Of a DNA stretch of 36,412 bases, positions 1 through 7,648 are shown in pieces (the first letter of the stretch is position 1; each line of letters starts with the position of its first letter). The DNA lies in assembly GCF_023243045.1 (NCBI RefSeq), contig NZ_JALKFX010000046.1, positions 15,477-51,888 of the forward strand, in the 5' to 3' direction. Origin of the DNA: Frankia sp. AgB32 (lineage in GTDB: Bacteria > Actinomycetota > Actinomycetes > Frankiales > Frankiaceae). A program made the translations under genes and the position numbers. The notes beneath the pieces were generated by a model. That model saw nothing but the letters and a program-made list of their open reading frames with translations. It had not been told where the DNA came from and did not search any database.

Positions 1-81
1 GGGGCCGCCCCCCCCGCCGCCGCGGGCCCCCCCCCGGCCGGCCCCGGCCCCGGCCCCCCCCCGGGGGCCGCCCCCCGGCGG
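1..81. other. Uninterrupted G/C-only stretch
   Basis: The first 81 bases contain no A or T and consist of C and G runs. The stretch lies just past the stop codon (TAG, 90-92) of the minus-strand lipoprotein gene. It could form very strong GC hairpins and act as a transcription barrier, or it could be a contig-edge or low-quality assembly artefact. No coding signal is visible in it. Confidence 0.6.
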
Positions 82-89
82 ACGGTGGG

Positions 90-1307
90 CTACTTGCTGG
101 TCACGCAGCTGGGCGTGGCGCCGTTCGGCGTGCTGAAGGCGCCGTTCCTCAGCTCGGTAAGGAACCAGCATCCGACCGGATGCGCCTTGCCGGCGGCGAA
201 GGTGAGCGGGGAGGCCATGCCGCCCAGCGTTTCGCCGTTCAGCGAGGTCAGGCCCGTCACCAGCTCGGCCGCGGTCGGCTGGCCGCTCGCGCCGAGGCCA
301 CCCGCCTTGGCGGCGGCCTCGAACAGCAGGCCGGACACCCAGGCTTCGCTCGCGATCTCGGTGAAGTCGTCGGCGTTCCTGCGGAGCCCGGGCGCGTACC
401 TGTCCAGCGCCGTGTTCATCGCGGTGATCGCGGGGGAGTCGGCGAAGTAGGGCAGGTTGGGCGACGGTGACACGAGGTTGTCCCTGAGGCCGGGGGCGCT
501 GCGGAAGCCGTTGGAGAGGATCTCCCCGTCGACCACGTAGATCGGGTGGTAGCCCTGCTGGGCGCAGTTGGCCGCGACCTTCTCGGCGACGGCGGTGACG
601 TCCGCGATGAACAACGCCGAGACGTTGCTCTGGCGGGCGGCCACGCACTGCGCGGTGTAGTTCGGGGCGGTCGCGGAGACCTCGCCGGCGTAGACGACGG
701 GCAGGCCGAGGGCCTGGCCGGTCTGCTTGAGCGGCGCGATGCCCTCCTGGCACTGGACGGCCTCGGCGCAGTAGATGAGCCCGAGGTTCGTCGCTCCGGC
801 CGCCTTCGCGGACCCGACGATCGAGGGGAACAGCGCCTGCTCGGTCTGGCCCTCGGGGTAGAAGTCCGGGTTGGTGAACATCGGAGTCGTCGAGGTGCCC
901 GAGCCGATCACCGGGATCTTCGCGGCGGCCACGTAGGAGGCCCAGGTCTCGTCGTCATTGGTCATGTCGACGATGGCCACCACGTGCTTGCCGACCAGGT
1001 CGTGCGCCGCGGTGGTCGACTTCCCCGGGTTGGCGGCGTCGTCCTCCAGGAGGAACTGGACGGGGTGGCCGTTGATACCGCCGGCGGCGTTCGTCCGGTC
1101 GACCCACGCCTTGTAGACGCGTGATGCCGGGTTCTGGTTCAGCGGCCCGGAACAGGTGCAGATCGCGCCGATCCTGATCGTCGATGCGCCCGTGCCGGAG
1201 CCGGTGCTGCCAGCGGATCCGCCTGACGAGCAGGCGGCGGCTGCCAGCACTACGGCGGCCGTTGCGACGCAGAGTGCTGGCAGCCGTCTGAGTAAGTGTC
1301 CGATCAC
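90..1307 (-). CDS. ABC transporter substrate-binding lipoprotein (Leu/Ile/Val-binding type)
   Basis: Extracytoplasmic solute receptor of about 405 residues, the usual length for the branched-chain amino-acid (HAAT, periplasmic-binding type 1) family. The N-terminus has a twin-Arg-containing n-region (RR at 7-8), a hydrophobic stretch and a lipobox ending in Cys26 (AAAC), followed by a Ser/Gly-rich linker. The mature part begins with IRIGAICTCSGPLN, the typical first beta strand of the family. The start is GTG at 1307, with an AAAGGA-like ribosome site upstream. No permease or ATPase genes lie in the window, so it must use a transporter encoded elsewhere, or act as a sensor. It is the last gene of a co-directional catabolic cluster, 163 bp after the amidohydrolase, suggesting it captures the substrate of that pathway. 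Members of this family also bind aromatic acids, amides and urea, so the ligand cannot be read from sequence. Confidence 0.85.
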   Translation of the reverse strand: MIGHLLRRLPALCVATAAVVLAAAACSSGGSAGSTGSGTGASTIRIGAICTCSGPLNQNPASRVYKAWVDRTNAAGGINGHPVQFLLEDDAANPGKSTTAAHDLVGKHVVAIVDMTNDDETWASYVAAAKIPVIGSGTSTTPMFTNPDFYPEGQTEQALFPSIVGSAKAAGATNLGLIYCAEAVQCQEGIAPLKQTGQALGLPVVYAGEVSATAPNYTAQCVAARQSNVSALFIADVTAVAEKVAANCAQQGYHPIYVVDGEILSNGFRSAPGLRDNLVSPSPNLPYFADSPAITAMNTALDRYAPGLRRNADDFTEIASEAWVSGLLFEAAAKAGGLGASGQPTAAELVTGLTSLNGETLGGMASPLTFAAGKAHPVGCWFLTELRNGAFSTPNGATPSCVTSK

Positions 1308-1380
1308 CGGATGGTGTCCTTTCGGTGGATCGCAGGGCAGCGCGAAGTTGACGTCACCCTCGAGATTCGAGCGGGAAGTC

Positions 1381-1401
1381 GATGGTGGATGGTGGATGGT
1401 G
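1381..1401. repeat. 7-bp tandem repeat, three perfect copies
   Basis: GATGGTG is repeated three times head to tail in the 163-bp gap between the amidohydrolase stop (1471) and the lipoprotein start (1307). It is probably replication slippage. No function is assigned. Confidence 0.7.
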
Positions 1402-1470
1402 GGTCTCCTGCCGCGCGCCGAGTGGTCGCGCGCTGGGAGATCGGTCCGGCTGACCGCGGCCCCGGCCTGG

Positions 1471-2715
1471 TCAGCCGAAGGTCAGCTGCCGGGCGTTCTC
1501 GACCATGATCCTCCGCTGGTCGTCGGCCGTGAACGCGCCAAGGCCAGCCAGGAAGTCCCGCGGTTGGCCGAGCCCTTCCGCGTGCGGCCAGTCCGACCCG
1601 AACAGGATGCGCTCGACCGGCAGGTGCGCGGCCAGTTCCTCGACGCTGTCCTCGACGAACGGTGCGACCCAGCAGTGCTCGACGAACTGGTCGACGGGCG
1701 AGGTCCGGAACATCCGCGGGTTCTGCGCGGCCATCAGCGCCAGCCCGTGGAGCAGCGGCCCGACCCAGGTGCCGCCGTTCTCGATGTAGGCCACGCGCAG
1801 GCCGGGGAAGCGCTCGAACAGGCCGTGGCTGACGAGGGCAGCGGCGAAATCCTGCACAAGGCGGTGCTTCATGACCATCTGGACGAACGGCTCGCTCAGG
1901 TTGATCGCGTTGGTGTCGCCTGCGCGCTGGGACGCGCGATAGCCCCAGGCGTGGGCGACCGCCTCGTCGACTTCTCGATACCCGTCGTCGAATCCGGCGT
2001 GCGGCGCCACGACGACCCCCGCCTCCTGGACGCGGGCCCAGAACCGGTCGAACATGGGGTCGGCCGGCGAACGGGTGCCGTCCGGGGTGAACGCCGGCCC
2101 GTTGCGGATGCTCACGACCCGGGCGCCGTGCTCCAGACACCAGTCGAGCTCCGTCACCGCGCCGTCGGCGTCCGACAGCGAGAGGTACGGGACCCCGAAG
2201 ATCCGGTTCTGGTAAGCGAACCCCCAGTCCTCCTCGAGCCAACGGTTGAAGGCTCGCAGGACCTCCAGGGATCCCTCGATGTCCGGCTGCATCGGCCCTT
2301 CGAGGCAGACGGCGTGCGACGGGAACATCCACGCAGCCTCGACCCCCTGGGCGTCCATACAGACCAGCCGGGCGTCCCGGTTGAACCATTCAGGGTGCTC
2401 GGCGGGCGCCTCGCTGGCCAGCTCCGCACCGACCGAGCCCTTGTCGGAGCGGCCCGCGAAGTAGTCGTGCAGGGCGCCGGGCCGAGGCCGCGGGTGCGCG
2501 TCGCCGGGTCCTGGCAGGATGGGGTGTGGCTGGCGGCCGATGAGGTAGCGCAGCGTCCCGTCCACCTCGACGACCCGCAGGCCGCGGTCGGCGAACGCGG
2601 GGTCGCGGTGGCGGGTGAAGGCGTCGCTCGGCTCCCAGTAGTGGTTGTCCGCGTCGAACACTGCCTCCAGGGAAGCAGCCCCCAGGGAGCCGGTCCCTAA
2701 GTCGGTCTCTGCCAT
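1471..2715 (-). CDS. Amidohydrolase-2 family metal-dependent hydrolase/decarboxylase
   Basis: TIM-barrel metalloenzyme of 414 residues in the amidohydrolase-related (ACMSD-like) family, whose members hydrolyse or decarboxylate small cyclic acids. Visible signatures are the N-terminal metal motif D21-x-D-N-H25 (DADNHYWEP), an internal VVAPHAGF strand with a candidate metal His, and the C-terminal GSDWPHAEG motif carrying the catalytic Asp. The start at ATG 2715 is chosen because a near-perfect GGAGGAA lies 9 nt upstream (2725-2731). Longer frames extend back through the neighbouring gene and are shadows. It lies 35 bp downstream of the D-aminoacylase-like gene and is surely cotranscribed. Paired hydrolases of these two superfamilies next to oxygenases and CoA ligases suggest ring or amide opening late in a catabolic pathway. 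The substrate is unknown. Confidence 0.85.
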   Translation of the reverse strand: MAETDLGTGSLGAASLEAVFDADNHYWEPSDAFTRHRDPAFADRGLRVVEVDGTLRYLIGRQPHPILPGPGDAHPRPRPGALHDYFAGRSDKGSVGAELASEAPAEHPEWFNRDARLVCMDAQGVEAAWMFPSHAVCLEGPMQPDIEGSLEVLRAFNRWLEEDWGFAYQNRIFGVPYLSLSDADGAVTELDWCLEHGARVVSIRNGPAFTPDGTRSPADPMFDRFWARVQEAGVVVAPHAGFDDGYREVDEAVAHAWGYRASQRAGDTNAINLSEPFVQMVMKHRLVQDFAAALVSHGLFERFPGLRVAYIENGGTWVGPLLHGLALMAAQNPRMFRTSPVDQFVEHCWVAPFVEDSVEELAAHLPVERILFGSDWPHAEGLGQPRDFLAGLGAFTADDQRRIMVENARQLTFG

Positions 2716-2750
2716 GACGTGTCGTTCCTCCGCTCGGTCGGTGCCGTGAC

Positions 2751-4475
2751 TCAGTCGGTGCCGTGGCGCAGGAGGCGGCCGGGCGTCACGTTCGTGCACT
2801 CGCCGTCGACGAAGGTGGTCTGACCGTTGACGATGATGCGGTCGTAGCCCTTCGCCTTCTGGATGAGGCGCCACTCGCCGGCCGGGTAGTCCCAGACGCG
2901 CTCGGCGGGCAGGCTGTCGACGGTGTCCGGGTCGTAGACAATCACGTCGGCCGGCGCGCCCTCGCCGAGGAATCCTCGGCCCTTCAGCCCGGCGGCGGCC
3001 GCTGGATAGGCGGACAGCCGCCAGTGCGCCTGTTCCAAGGTCATGATCTCGTGGTCGCGGACCCACAGGCCCAGCAGCTCGCTGGGGTAGCGGGCGGTGG
3101 TGACGAACTTCGTGTGCGCGCCGCCGTCGCTGACGCCGGGCAGTGCGACCGGGCAGTTCGCGATCTCGCGCATCGACGCGGGCGGTGTCTCCAGCAGCGG
3201 GGTGGCGAACCCGACCCGCAGCTCGCCGGCCACGGCGACGTCGAGCATCGCGTCGATCGCGTGCTTGCCCTCCCGGGCGGCGATCTCGCCGATCGTGTAG
3301 CCCTCGTAGGTGTCCTTGAGCTCGCGGGCCCGGGCGACGTCGCTGGAGATCCAGTGGACCTTGATCTGGTCGAGCGGGTAGCCGGAGGCGAACAGCCCAC
3401 CGCGCTGCTCGTGAACCTCCTTCATGGCGGCGCGTCGAGCCGGGTCCGCGAGCTTGACCCGCTTGTCGGGGACCGTGCCGAGCAGGGCTTCCTTCCAGCA
3501 CGGGACGGAGTCCGCGAGGTTGTACTCCTCGAAGGTGAACTCGGAGGCGAAGTTGGTCGTAAGGGCCTGGGCGAAGACCCGGACGCCTTCGTCCTCGTTC
3601 AGCTCGGCCAGGCGCTTCAACGCGTCCCGGTGTGACATCTGCTGGCCGCCGTGCTGGTTGAGCGCGCCGTCGGCGAGAAGCGCGTTCCAGATGATGGGCC
3701 GGCCGCTCTCGCGGGCCATGAAGGCTGCCGTCTCCAGCGGTGCGGTCACCTGGGACACGCCCCGGCCCAGCGAGCCCAGCGCCCGACAGAACGCGCGCAG
3801 ATCCCGCTCGCTCATCAGGTCGGTCACCATCGGGGTTCCGTCGTAGTCGAGCTGGACGTTGCCGACCTCGCCGAGGATCTGGGCGGACAGGCCGCAGGCC
3901 CCGCTCCGCATCGCCTCGACGAGCAGCCGGCACATGCGCGCCAGCTCGTCCTCGGTCACCGCCCGGCCCTTGGCCTCGTCGAGGCCGACGACATAGCCGT
4001 ACAGCGGCGAGAGCGGGACGAACGACATGACGTTGACGCCCTTGGGCGCCCGGTCGACGCTGTCGAGGAACTGCGGGAACGTCTCCCAGTCCCACGGCAT
4101 GCCGGCCTTCATCGTCTCCATCGGCACGGCCTCGTTGCGCGACAGGCTGAGCATGGTGCGCTCGCGGTCGGACGGCTTGCAGGGCGCGAACCCGAAGCCA
4201 CAGTTGCCGATCACCACGCTGGTGACGCCGTGCCAGCCCGACATCGTGCACCACGGATCCCAGAACAGCTGGCTGTCGTAGTGCGTGTGCAGGTCGACGA
4301 CACCCGGTGCGACCACCTTCCCGGAGGCGTCGACCACCTCGGCGCCGTCGGCGGCGTTGATCCGACCGACCCCCGCCACCCGACCGCCGGCGATGGCGAC
4401 GTCGGCCTTGTAGCGGGGGGTCTGCAAGCCATCGATGACCGTTCCACCTTTGATCACAAGGTCGTAGAGCGGCAT
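2751..4475 (-). CDS. N-acyl-D-amino-acid deacylase-like amidohydrolase
   Basis: 574-residue amidohydrolase of the D-aminoacylase/dihydroorotase-like branch, full length for the family. The N-terminal beta-sandwich segment (MPLYDLVIKGGTVIDG) is followed by the metal-binding DLHTHYD motif (H63, H65). Near the C-terminus a VSDGGAH motif supplies the catalytic Asp. Family members cleave N-acyl amino acids or cyclic amides with one or two zinc ions, but many actinobacterial paralogues are uncharacterised. The start is ATG 4475, with GAGAGG about 14 nt upstream. A longer open frame to 4592 would swallow the promoter. It is the first gene of a three-gene sub-operon (deacylase, amidohydrolase-2, binding lipoprotein). 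A good promoter (TTGACC, 17 bp, CACTAT) and an imperfect palindrome lie just upstream. Confidence 0.85.
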   Translation of the reverse strand: MPLYDLVIKGGTVIDGLQTPRYKADVAIAGGRVAGVGRINAADGAEVVDASGKVVAPGVVDLHTHYDSQLFWDPWCTMSGWHGVTSVVIGNCGFGFAPCKPSDRERTMLSLSRNEAVPMETMKAGMPWDWETFPQFLDSVDRAPKGVNVMSFVPLSPLYGYVVGLDEAKGRAVTEDELARMCRLLVEAMRSGACGLSAQILGEVGNVQLDYDGTPMVTDLMSERDLRAFCRALGSLGRGVSQVTAPLETAAFMARESGRPIIWNALLADGALNQHGGQQMSHRDALKRLAELNEDEGVRVFAQALTTNFASEFTFEEYNLADSVPCWKEALLGTVPDKRVKLADPARRAAMKEVHEQRGGLFASGYPLDQIKVHWISSDVARARELKDTYEGYTIGEIAAREGKHAIDAMLDVAVAGELRVGFATPLLETPPASMREIANCPVALPGVSDGGAHTKFVTTARYPSELLGLWVRDHEIMTLEQAHWRLSAYPAAAAGLKGRGFLGEGAPADVIVYDPDTVDSLPAERVWDYPAGEWRLIQKAKGYDRIIVNGQTTFVDGECTNVTPGRLLRHGTD

Positions 4476-4499
4476 GGCATCATCACGCACCTCTCGAAG

Positions 4500-4523
4500 C
4501 TCGACATCGACCTCGATATTGAG
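4500..4523. promoter_or_regulatory. 24-bp imperfect palindrome, putative operator (copy A)
   Basis: The two 12-nt halves match at 9 of 12 positions when folded. The right half read on the minus strand is CTCAATATCGAG and the left half is CTCGACATCGAC. It falls immediately downstream of the -10 box at 4528-4533, over the expected transcription start of the deacylase operon, a classic repressor position. A related 24-bp palindrome occurs at 21832-21855 upstream of the second SnoaL-like gene. That makes a shared repressor likely. The TetR protein encoded at 17493 is a candidate, by inference only. Confidence 0.5.
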
Positions 4524-4527
4524 CCTG

Positions 4528-4556
4528 ATAGTGACGTGGCACACAGCCGCGGTCAA
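4528..4556 (-). promoter_or_regulatory. Putative sigma70-type promoter of the deacylase operon
   Basis: On the minus strand TTGACC (4556-4551, 5 of 6 to consensus) is separated by exactly 17 bp from CACTAT (4533-4528, 3 of 6). Transcription would begin near 4521, giving a leader of about 45 nt before ATG 4475. Confidence 0.45.
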
Positions 4557-4648
4557 GTGCGACCTCGTTTTCCTCCCGATCGCCGCGGACACCGGACTGA
4601 CCGTTCCGACTGGCCTGTTGCTCTCGAAACAGCCTGTCGCGAGGCCGC

Positions 4649-4719
4649 CGGACCAGCACCGGACAGTCGATCATCGTCGACGCCGGCGGCGTGATGCTCG
4701 GAGGAGCGAAGCACCACGC
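4649..4719 (+). pseudogene. Relic of an SDR gene 3' end
   Basis: On the plus strand the frame reads RTSTGQS followed by IIVDAGGVMLG, nearly the C-terminus of the intact SDR encoded at 19188-19973 (RTITGQS, VVVDAGGVMLG). The homology continues past the SDR stop: CGAAGCACCACGC (4707-4719) also follows the intact gene at about 19172-19184. The stop codon itself is altered (GGAGGAG in place of GGCTGAC). No upstream SDR body is present, so this is a stranded fragment in the gap between the acyl-CoA ligase and the deacylase. Confidence 0.65.
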
Positions 4720-4739
4720 CAGCGCGGATCACGGCCCGT

Positions 4740-6416
4740 TCAGCCCGCCGATGCGGCGACCTTGGCGGCCCATCGGTAGTCGGCCTTTCCCGCCCCGGTC
4801 CGCTGGATCGCGTCGACGAACACCCAGGCCTTCGGAAGTTTGTAGCGGGCGACGTGCCGTGCGGCCTCCGCGGCGAGATCGTCCTCTGCCGCGGTCGCGC
4901 CGTCGCGCAGGTGAACGATCGCGACGACCTCCTGACCCCAGCGCTGCGATGGCCGGGAGGCGACCACCACGTCGGAGACGTCGGGATGGGCGATGATCGC
5001 TGCCTCGACCTCCTCGGCGAAGATCTTCTCCCCACCCGAGTTGATGGTCATCGAGTCGCGGCCGAGCAGTTTGATCGTGCCGTCGGCCAGCCACTGGGCC
5101 CGGTCGCCGGGGACCACCATCCGCTCGCCGGCGACGACGGGGAAAGCCTGGGCCGTCTTCGCCGGATCACCGAGGTACCCCAGCGGAATGTCTTCCCGCT
5201 TCGCCAGCCAGCCGACGTCGTCCGCTCCGGGACCGAGCACGCTGTCGAAGTCCGCGGACACGACCACGGACCCCGCGACAGGAGAGAAGGCGCCGGTCGA
5301 ACCCGGGCCTGTCGCCGTGATGGTCCGCACGGCCTGACCACCACCCTCCGACGAACCGACGCTCTCGACGAGAGTCACCGCCGGCATGCGGGCAAGGAGC
5401 CGTGTTTCCACCGCAGGGGTCAGCGCCATTCCGCCGGACAGGACCGTGCGCAGGGATGAGAGGTCGTAGTCGCCGCGTTCCATCTCCTCGATGATCGGTC
5501 GAGCGAACGCGTCGCCGATCATCTGGAGGTACGTCACCCGCTCCCGACCGACCACGGAACAGACATCGGCCGGGTCGAGGCGTTCGACATTGTCCTGTAT
5601 CACCACCGTCCCGCCCTGGTTCAGGCCCAGCAGGGCCGTCCAGTGGCCGGCGCCGTGCATGTAGGGCGACGCCGCGAGCACCACGTGGGGATTCGGATTC
5701 GTCGCCACGAACCCGGCGAGCTCGTCCAGTGTCTGCCAGGGCTGCCGGGTGATCGGGTTTCGCCCGCCCAGGGCCGTGCGATACACGTCGGCCTGGCGCC
5801 ACAGCACCCCCTTGGGCGCGCCGGTGGTGCCGCCGGTGTAGACGATGTACAGGTCGTCGGGAGACCAGTCCGGCGCCCACTCGGGAATCGAGGTGGGGGC
5901 TTCGGCGAGGGCCTCCTCATACCATTCGGCGCCGGGAAGAAGCTCGTTGCCGGAGCCGTCCTCAAGCTGCAGCAGGACCCGCAGCTCGGGTAGGTCGGCC
6001 AGTACCTCGGCCAGCGTCGGAGCGAACGCCGAGTGATACAGAATCGCTTTCGCGGCGCTGTTCCGCAGGACGTAGCGCAGTTCCTCGGCGACGTACCGGT
6101 AGTTCACGTTCACCGGGACGACCCGGGCCTTGAACGCCCCGATCATCGCTTCGAGGTACTCGTTGCCGTTGAACGCGTAGACGGCGAGATGATCCTGATG
6201 GGACTCGTATGGTCCCAGGCCGGCGCGTCCCTGTGGCCGAGCGCCAAGGCCGCGGTCGTGCAGGACATGCGCGAGCTGCCGGGTGCGGGTGGTCAGCTGT
6301 GCGTGGGTGAACCTGCGGTCGCGGAACACTATCGCGGCTCGGTCGGGGACCTGCTCGGCAACGGCTTCGCTCACCGCCGCGAGACTGTGCTGCGAGGTCG
6401 TCCTGTCGGTGGTCAT
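4740..6416 (-). CDS. Acyl-CoA synthetase (AMP-dependent synthetase/ligase)
   Basis: 558-residue ANL-superfamily adenylating enzyme that would activate a carboxylic acid to its CoA thioester through an acyl-adenylate. The ATP-binding loop YTGGTTGAPKG is intact (about residue 190). The linker region carries GDRAQWLADGTIKLLGRDSMTINSGGEKIFAEEVE, here cited only as a marker of the A8 region, and the C-terminus keeps the catalytic lysine in GAGKADYR. Sequence style resembles actinobacterial FadD proteins acting on fatty, steroid-side-chain or xenobiotic acids. The start ATG 6416 shares one base with the stop of the Rieske gene (TGATG), so translation is coupled. It is the last gene of the upper cluster before a 264-bp gap. 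The substrate cannot be told from sequence. Confidence 0.88.
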   Translation of the reverse strand: MTTDRTTSQHSLAAVSEAVAEQVPDRAAIVFRDRRFTHAQLTTRTRQLAHVLHDRGLGARPQGRAGLGPYESHQDHLAVYAFNGNEYLEAMIGAFKARVVPVNVNYRYVAEELRYVLRNSAAKAILYHSAFAPTLAEVLADLPELRVLLQLEDGSGNELLPGAEWYEEALAEAPTSIPEWAPDWSPDDLYIVYTGGTTGAPKGVLWRQADVYRTALGGRNPITRQPWQTLDELAGFVATNPNPHVVLAASPYMHGAGHWTALLGLNQGGTVVIQDNVERLDPADVCSVVGRERVTYLQMIGDAFARPIIEEMERGDYDLSSLRTVLSGGMALTPAVETRLLARMPAVTLVESVGSSEGGGQAVRTITATGPGSTGAFSPVAGSVVVSADFDSVLGPGADDVGWLAKREDIPLGYLGDPAKTAQAFPVVAGERMVVPGDRAQWLADGTIKLLGRDSMTINSGGEKIFAEEVEAAIIAHPDVSDVVVASRPSQRWGQEVVAIVHLRDGATAAEDDLAAEAARHVARYKLPKAWVFVDAIQRTGAGKADYRWAAKVAASAG

Positions 6417-7624
6417 CAGGAGCGGCCGCTCGCCGTTGTCGTGAGCCCGCGCCGCGCCTGGGCATGTTCCGCGATGGGAGCGTCGCCCGCGCCGGCGTAA
6501 TCCGCGAGGATCTGGCGGTGCGCGGCCTGGCAGCCGATCTCGTTGCGGCCGAGCACGACATCGGTGTGGCCCGCGGCGAGGCCCTTTCCGGAACGTTCCA
6601 GGACGACCGCGTCCTCGTCGCGGACGACGGCCTGAATCTGGGGAACGTAATCCTTGAAGAAGGCGGCCACCCCGTCGTCGGACAGTGGAAACCGGGACAG
6701 GACGGTATGGCGGACGGTGCTGCTCGCCGGGGTCGAACCGGGGTAGAACTGCAGCAACTCGGCGCCCAGCGGTGAGGTGGAGATCACTGAACACGGGTGG
6801 ATGTAGTAGATGCAGGTCATGTTCTCGCCCTCGGTCGGTTCCGGGCCGGTGCCCAGGCTGCGCAGGGGCACACCGAGCCGGTGATGGCGGCCGAACTGGT
6901 CGAACGTCACGATGTTCGAGATGGTGCCCCGACCGACGAGTGATCCGCCGTGGACGTAGGGGAAGTGGTAGGTCTCCTGGAATGCCTCGAGGGCGCATTT
7001 CCAGTTCGACTCCAGCGGGAGTTCCATCGTCGCGGTGACCTCGTGGTGGTCGAAGTCCCAGGCCGCGAGCTCCTGGTCCAGCGGTCCGAGGTGCCGCGCG
7101 ACGTCGATCACACCGGCCGGGTCGCGCACGGCCCAGACGAATCCGTGGCGGACCTCGCTCGGGAGCTCGACGAGCCCGTGCGCGGCGGGGTCGAGGTCGT
7201 CGAATCCCTGTCGCCGGTCGGGTATCCCCACGAGTGCGCCGTCAGTGTCATATGCCCAGTTGTGGTATGGGCAGGTGAAGCGGCGGGTGCAGCCCGAGCC
7301 CTCCGCGACCATCGCGCCGCGGTGCCGGCAGGCGTTGACCAGCACCCGGACCTTCCCGCCGCCGCCGCGAACGACGATCACCGGCGTGCCCAGCAGATCC
7401 AAGGTCAGGAAGCTCCCCGCCTCGGGAACCGCGGAGCTGTGGGTGACGAGCAGCGGCGCGGAGAACGTCGTCCGTCGCTCCACGACGGCGACTGCCGGGT
7501 CGGTGTAGTTCGCGTTGGGGATCCGCATCGTCGACGGCGCCAGGTCGCCTACTCCAGCGAGGACCGCGGTGTGCGCCCTCGGGGTGAGTTCGCGGATCGG
7601 GAGTGGAGGAGGTCCGTTGCCCAT
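6416..7624 (-). CDS. Rieske non-heme iron oxygenase, alpha subunit
   Basis: 402-residue ring-hydroxylating-type oxygenase component that uses O2 and electrons to hydroxylate or demethylate a substrate. The Rieske [2Fe-2S] ligands are plain: C99-x-H101 and C118-x2-H121 (CRHRGA and TCPYHNW), with the usual 16-residue spacing. The catalytic domain has the mononuclear-iron motif ETYHFPYVH (H220, H225). No beta subunit, ferredoxin or reductase lies next to it, so it is probably an alpha-only (homotrimeric) enzyme that borrows electron carriers from elsewhere. The start at 7624 has GAAGGG 10 nt upstream. It lies 24 bp after the thiolase-like gene and overlaps the ligase gene by one base. Together with the P450 it supplies the oxidative steps of the cluster. 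Confidence 0.9.
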   Translation of the reverse strand: MGNGPPPLPIRELTPRAHTAVLAGVGDLAPSTMRIPNANYTDPAVAVVERRTTFSAPLLVTHSSAVPEAGSFLTLDLLGTPVIVVRGGGGKVRVLVNACRHRGAMVAEGSGCTRRFTCPYHNWAYDTDGALVGIPDRRQGFDDLDPAAHGLVELPSEVRHGFVWAVRDPAGVIDVARHLGPLDQELAAWDFDHHEVTATMELPLESNWKCALEAFQETYHFPYVHGGSLVGRGTISNIVTFDQFGRHHRLGVPLRSLGTGPEPTEGENMTCIYYIHPCSVISTSPLGAELLQFYPGSTPASSTVRHTVLSRFPLSDDGVAAFFKDYVPQIQAVVRDEDAVVLERSGKGLAAGHTDVVLGRNEIGCQAAHRQILADYAGAGDAPIAEHAQARRGLTTTASGRS

Positions 7625-7648
7625 TCTGAAGCCCTTCGAGGCGGTGTT

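Noticed and set aside
2716-4254. Long minus-strand frame continuous with the amidohydrolase-2 gene
   Set aside because: The upstream part is an out-of-frame shadow of the deacylase gene. A strong GGAGGAA before 2715 fixes the real start.
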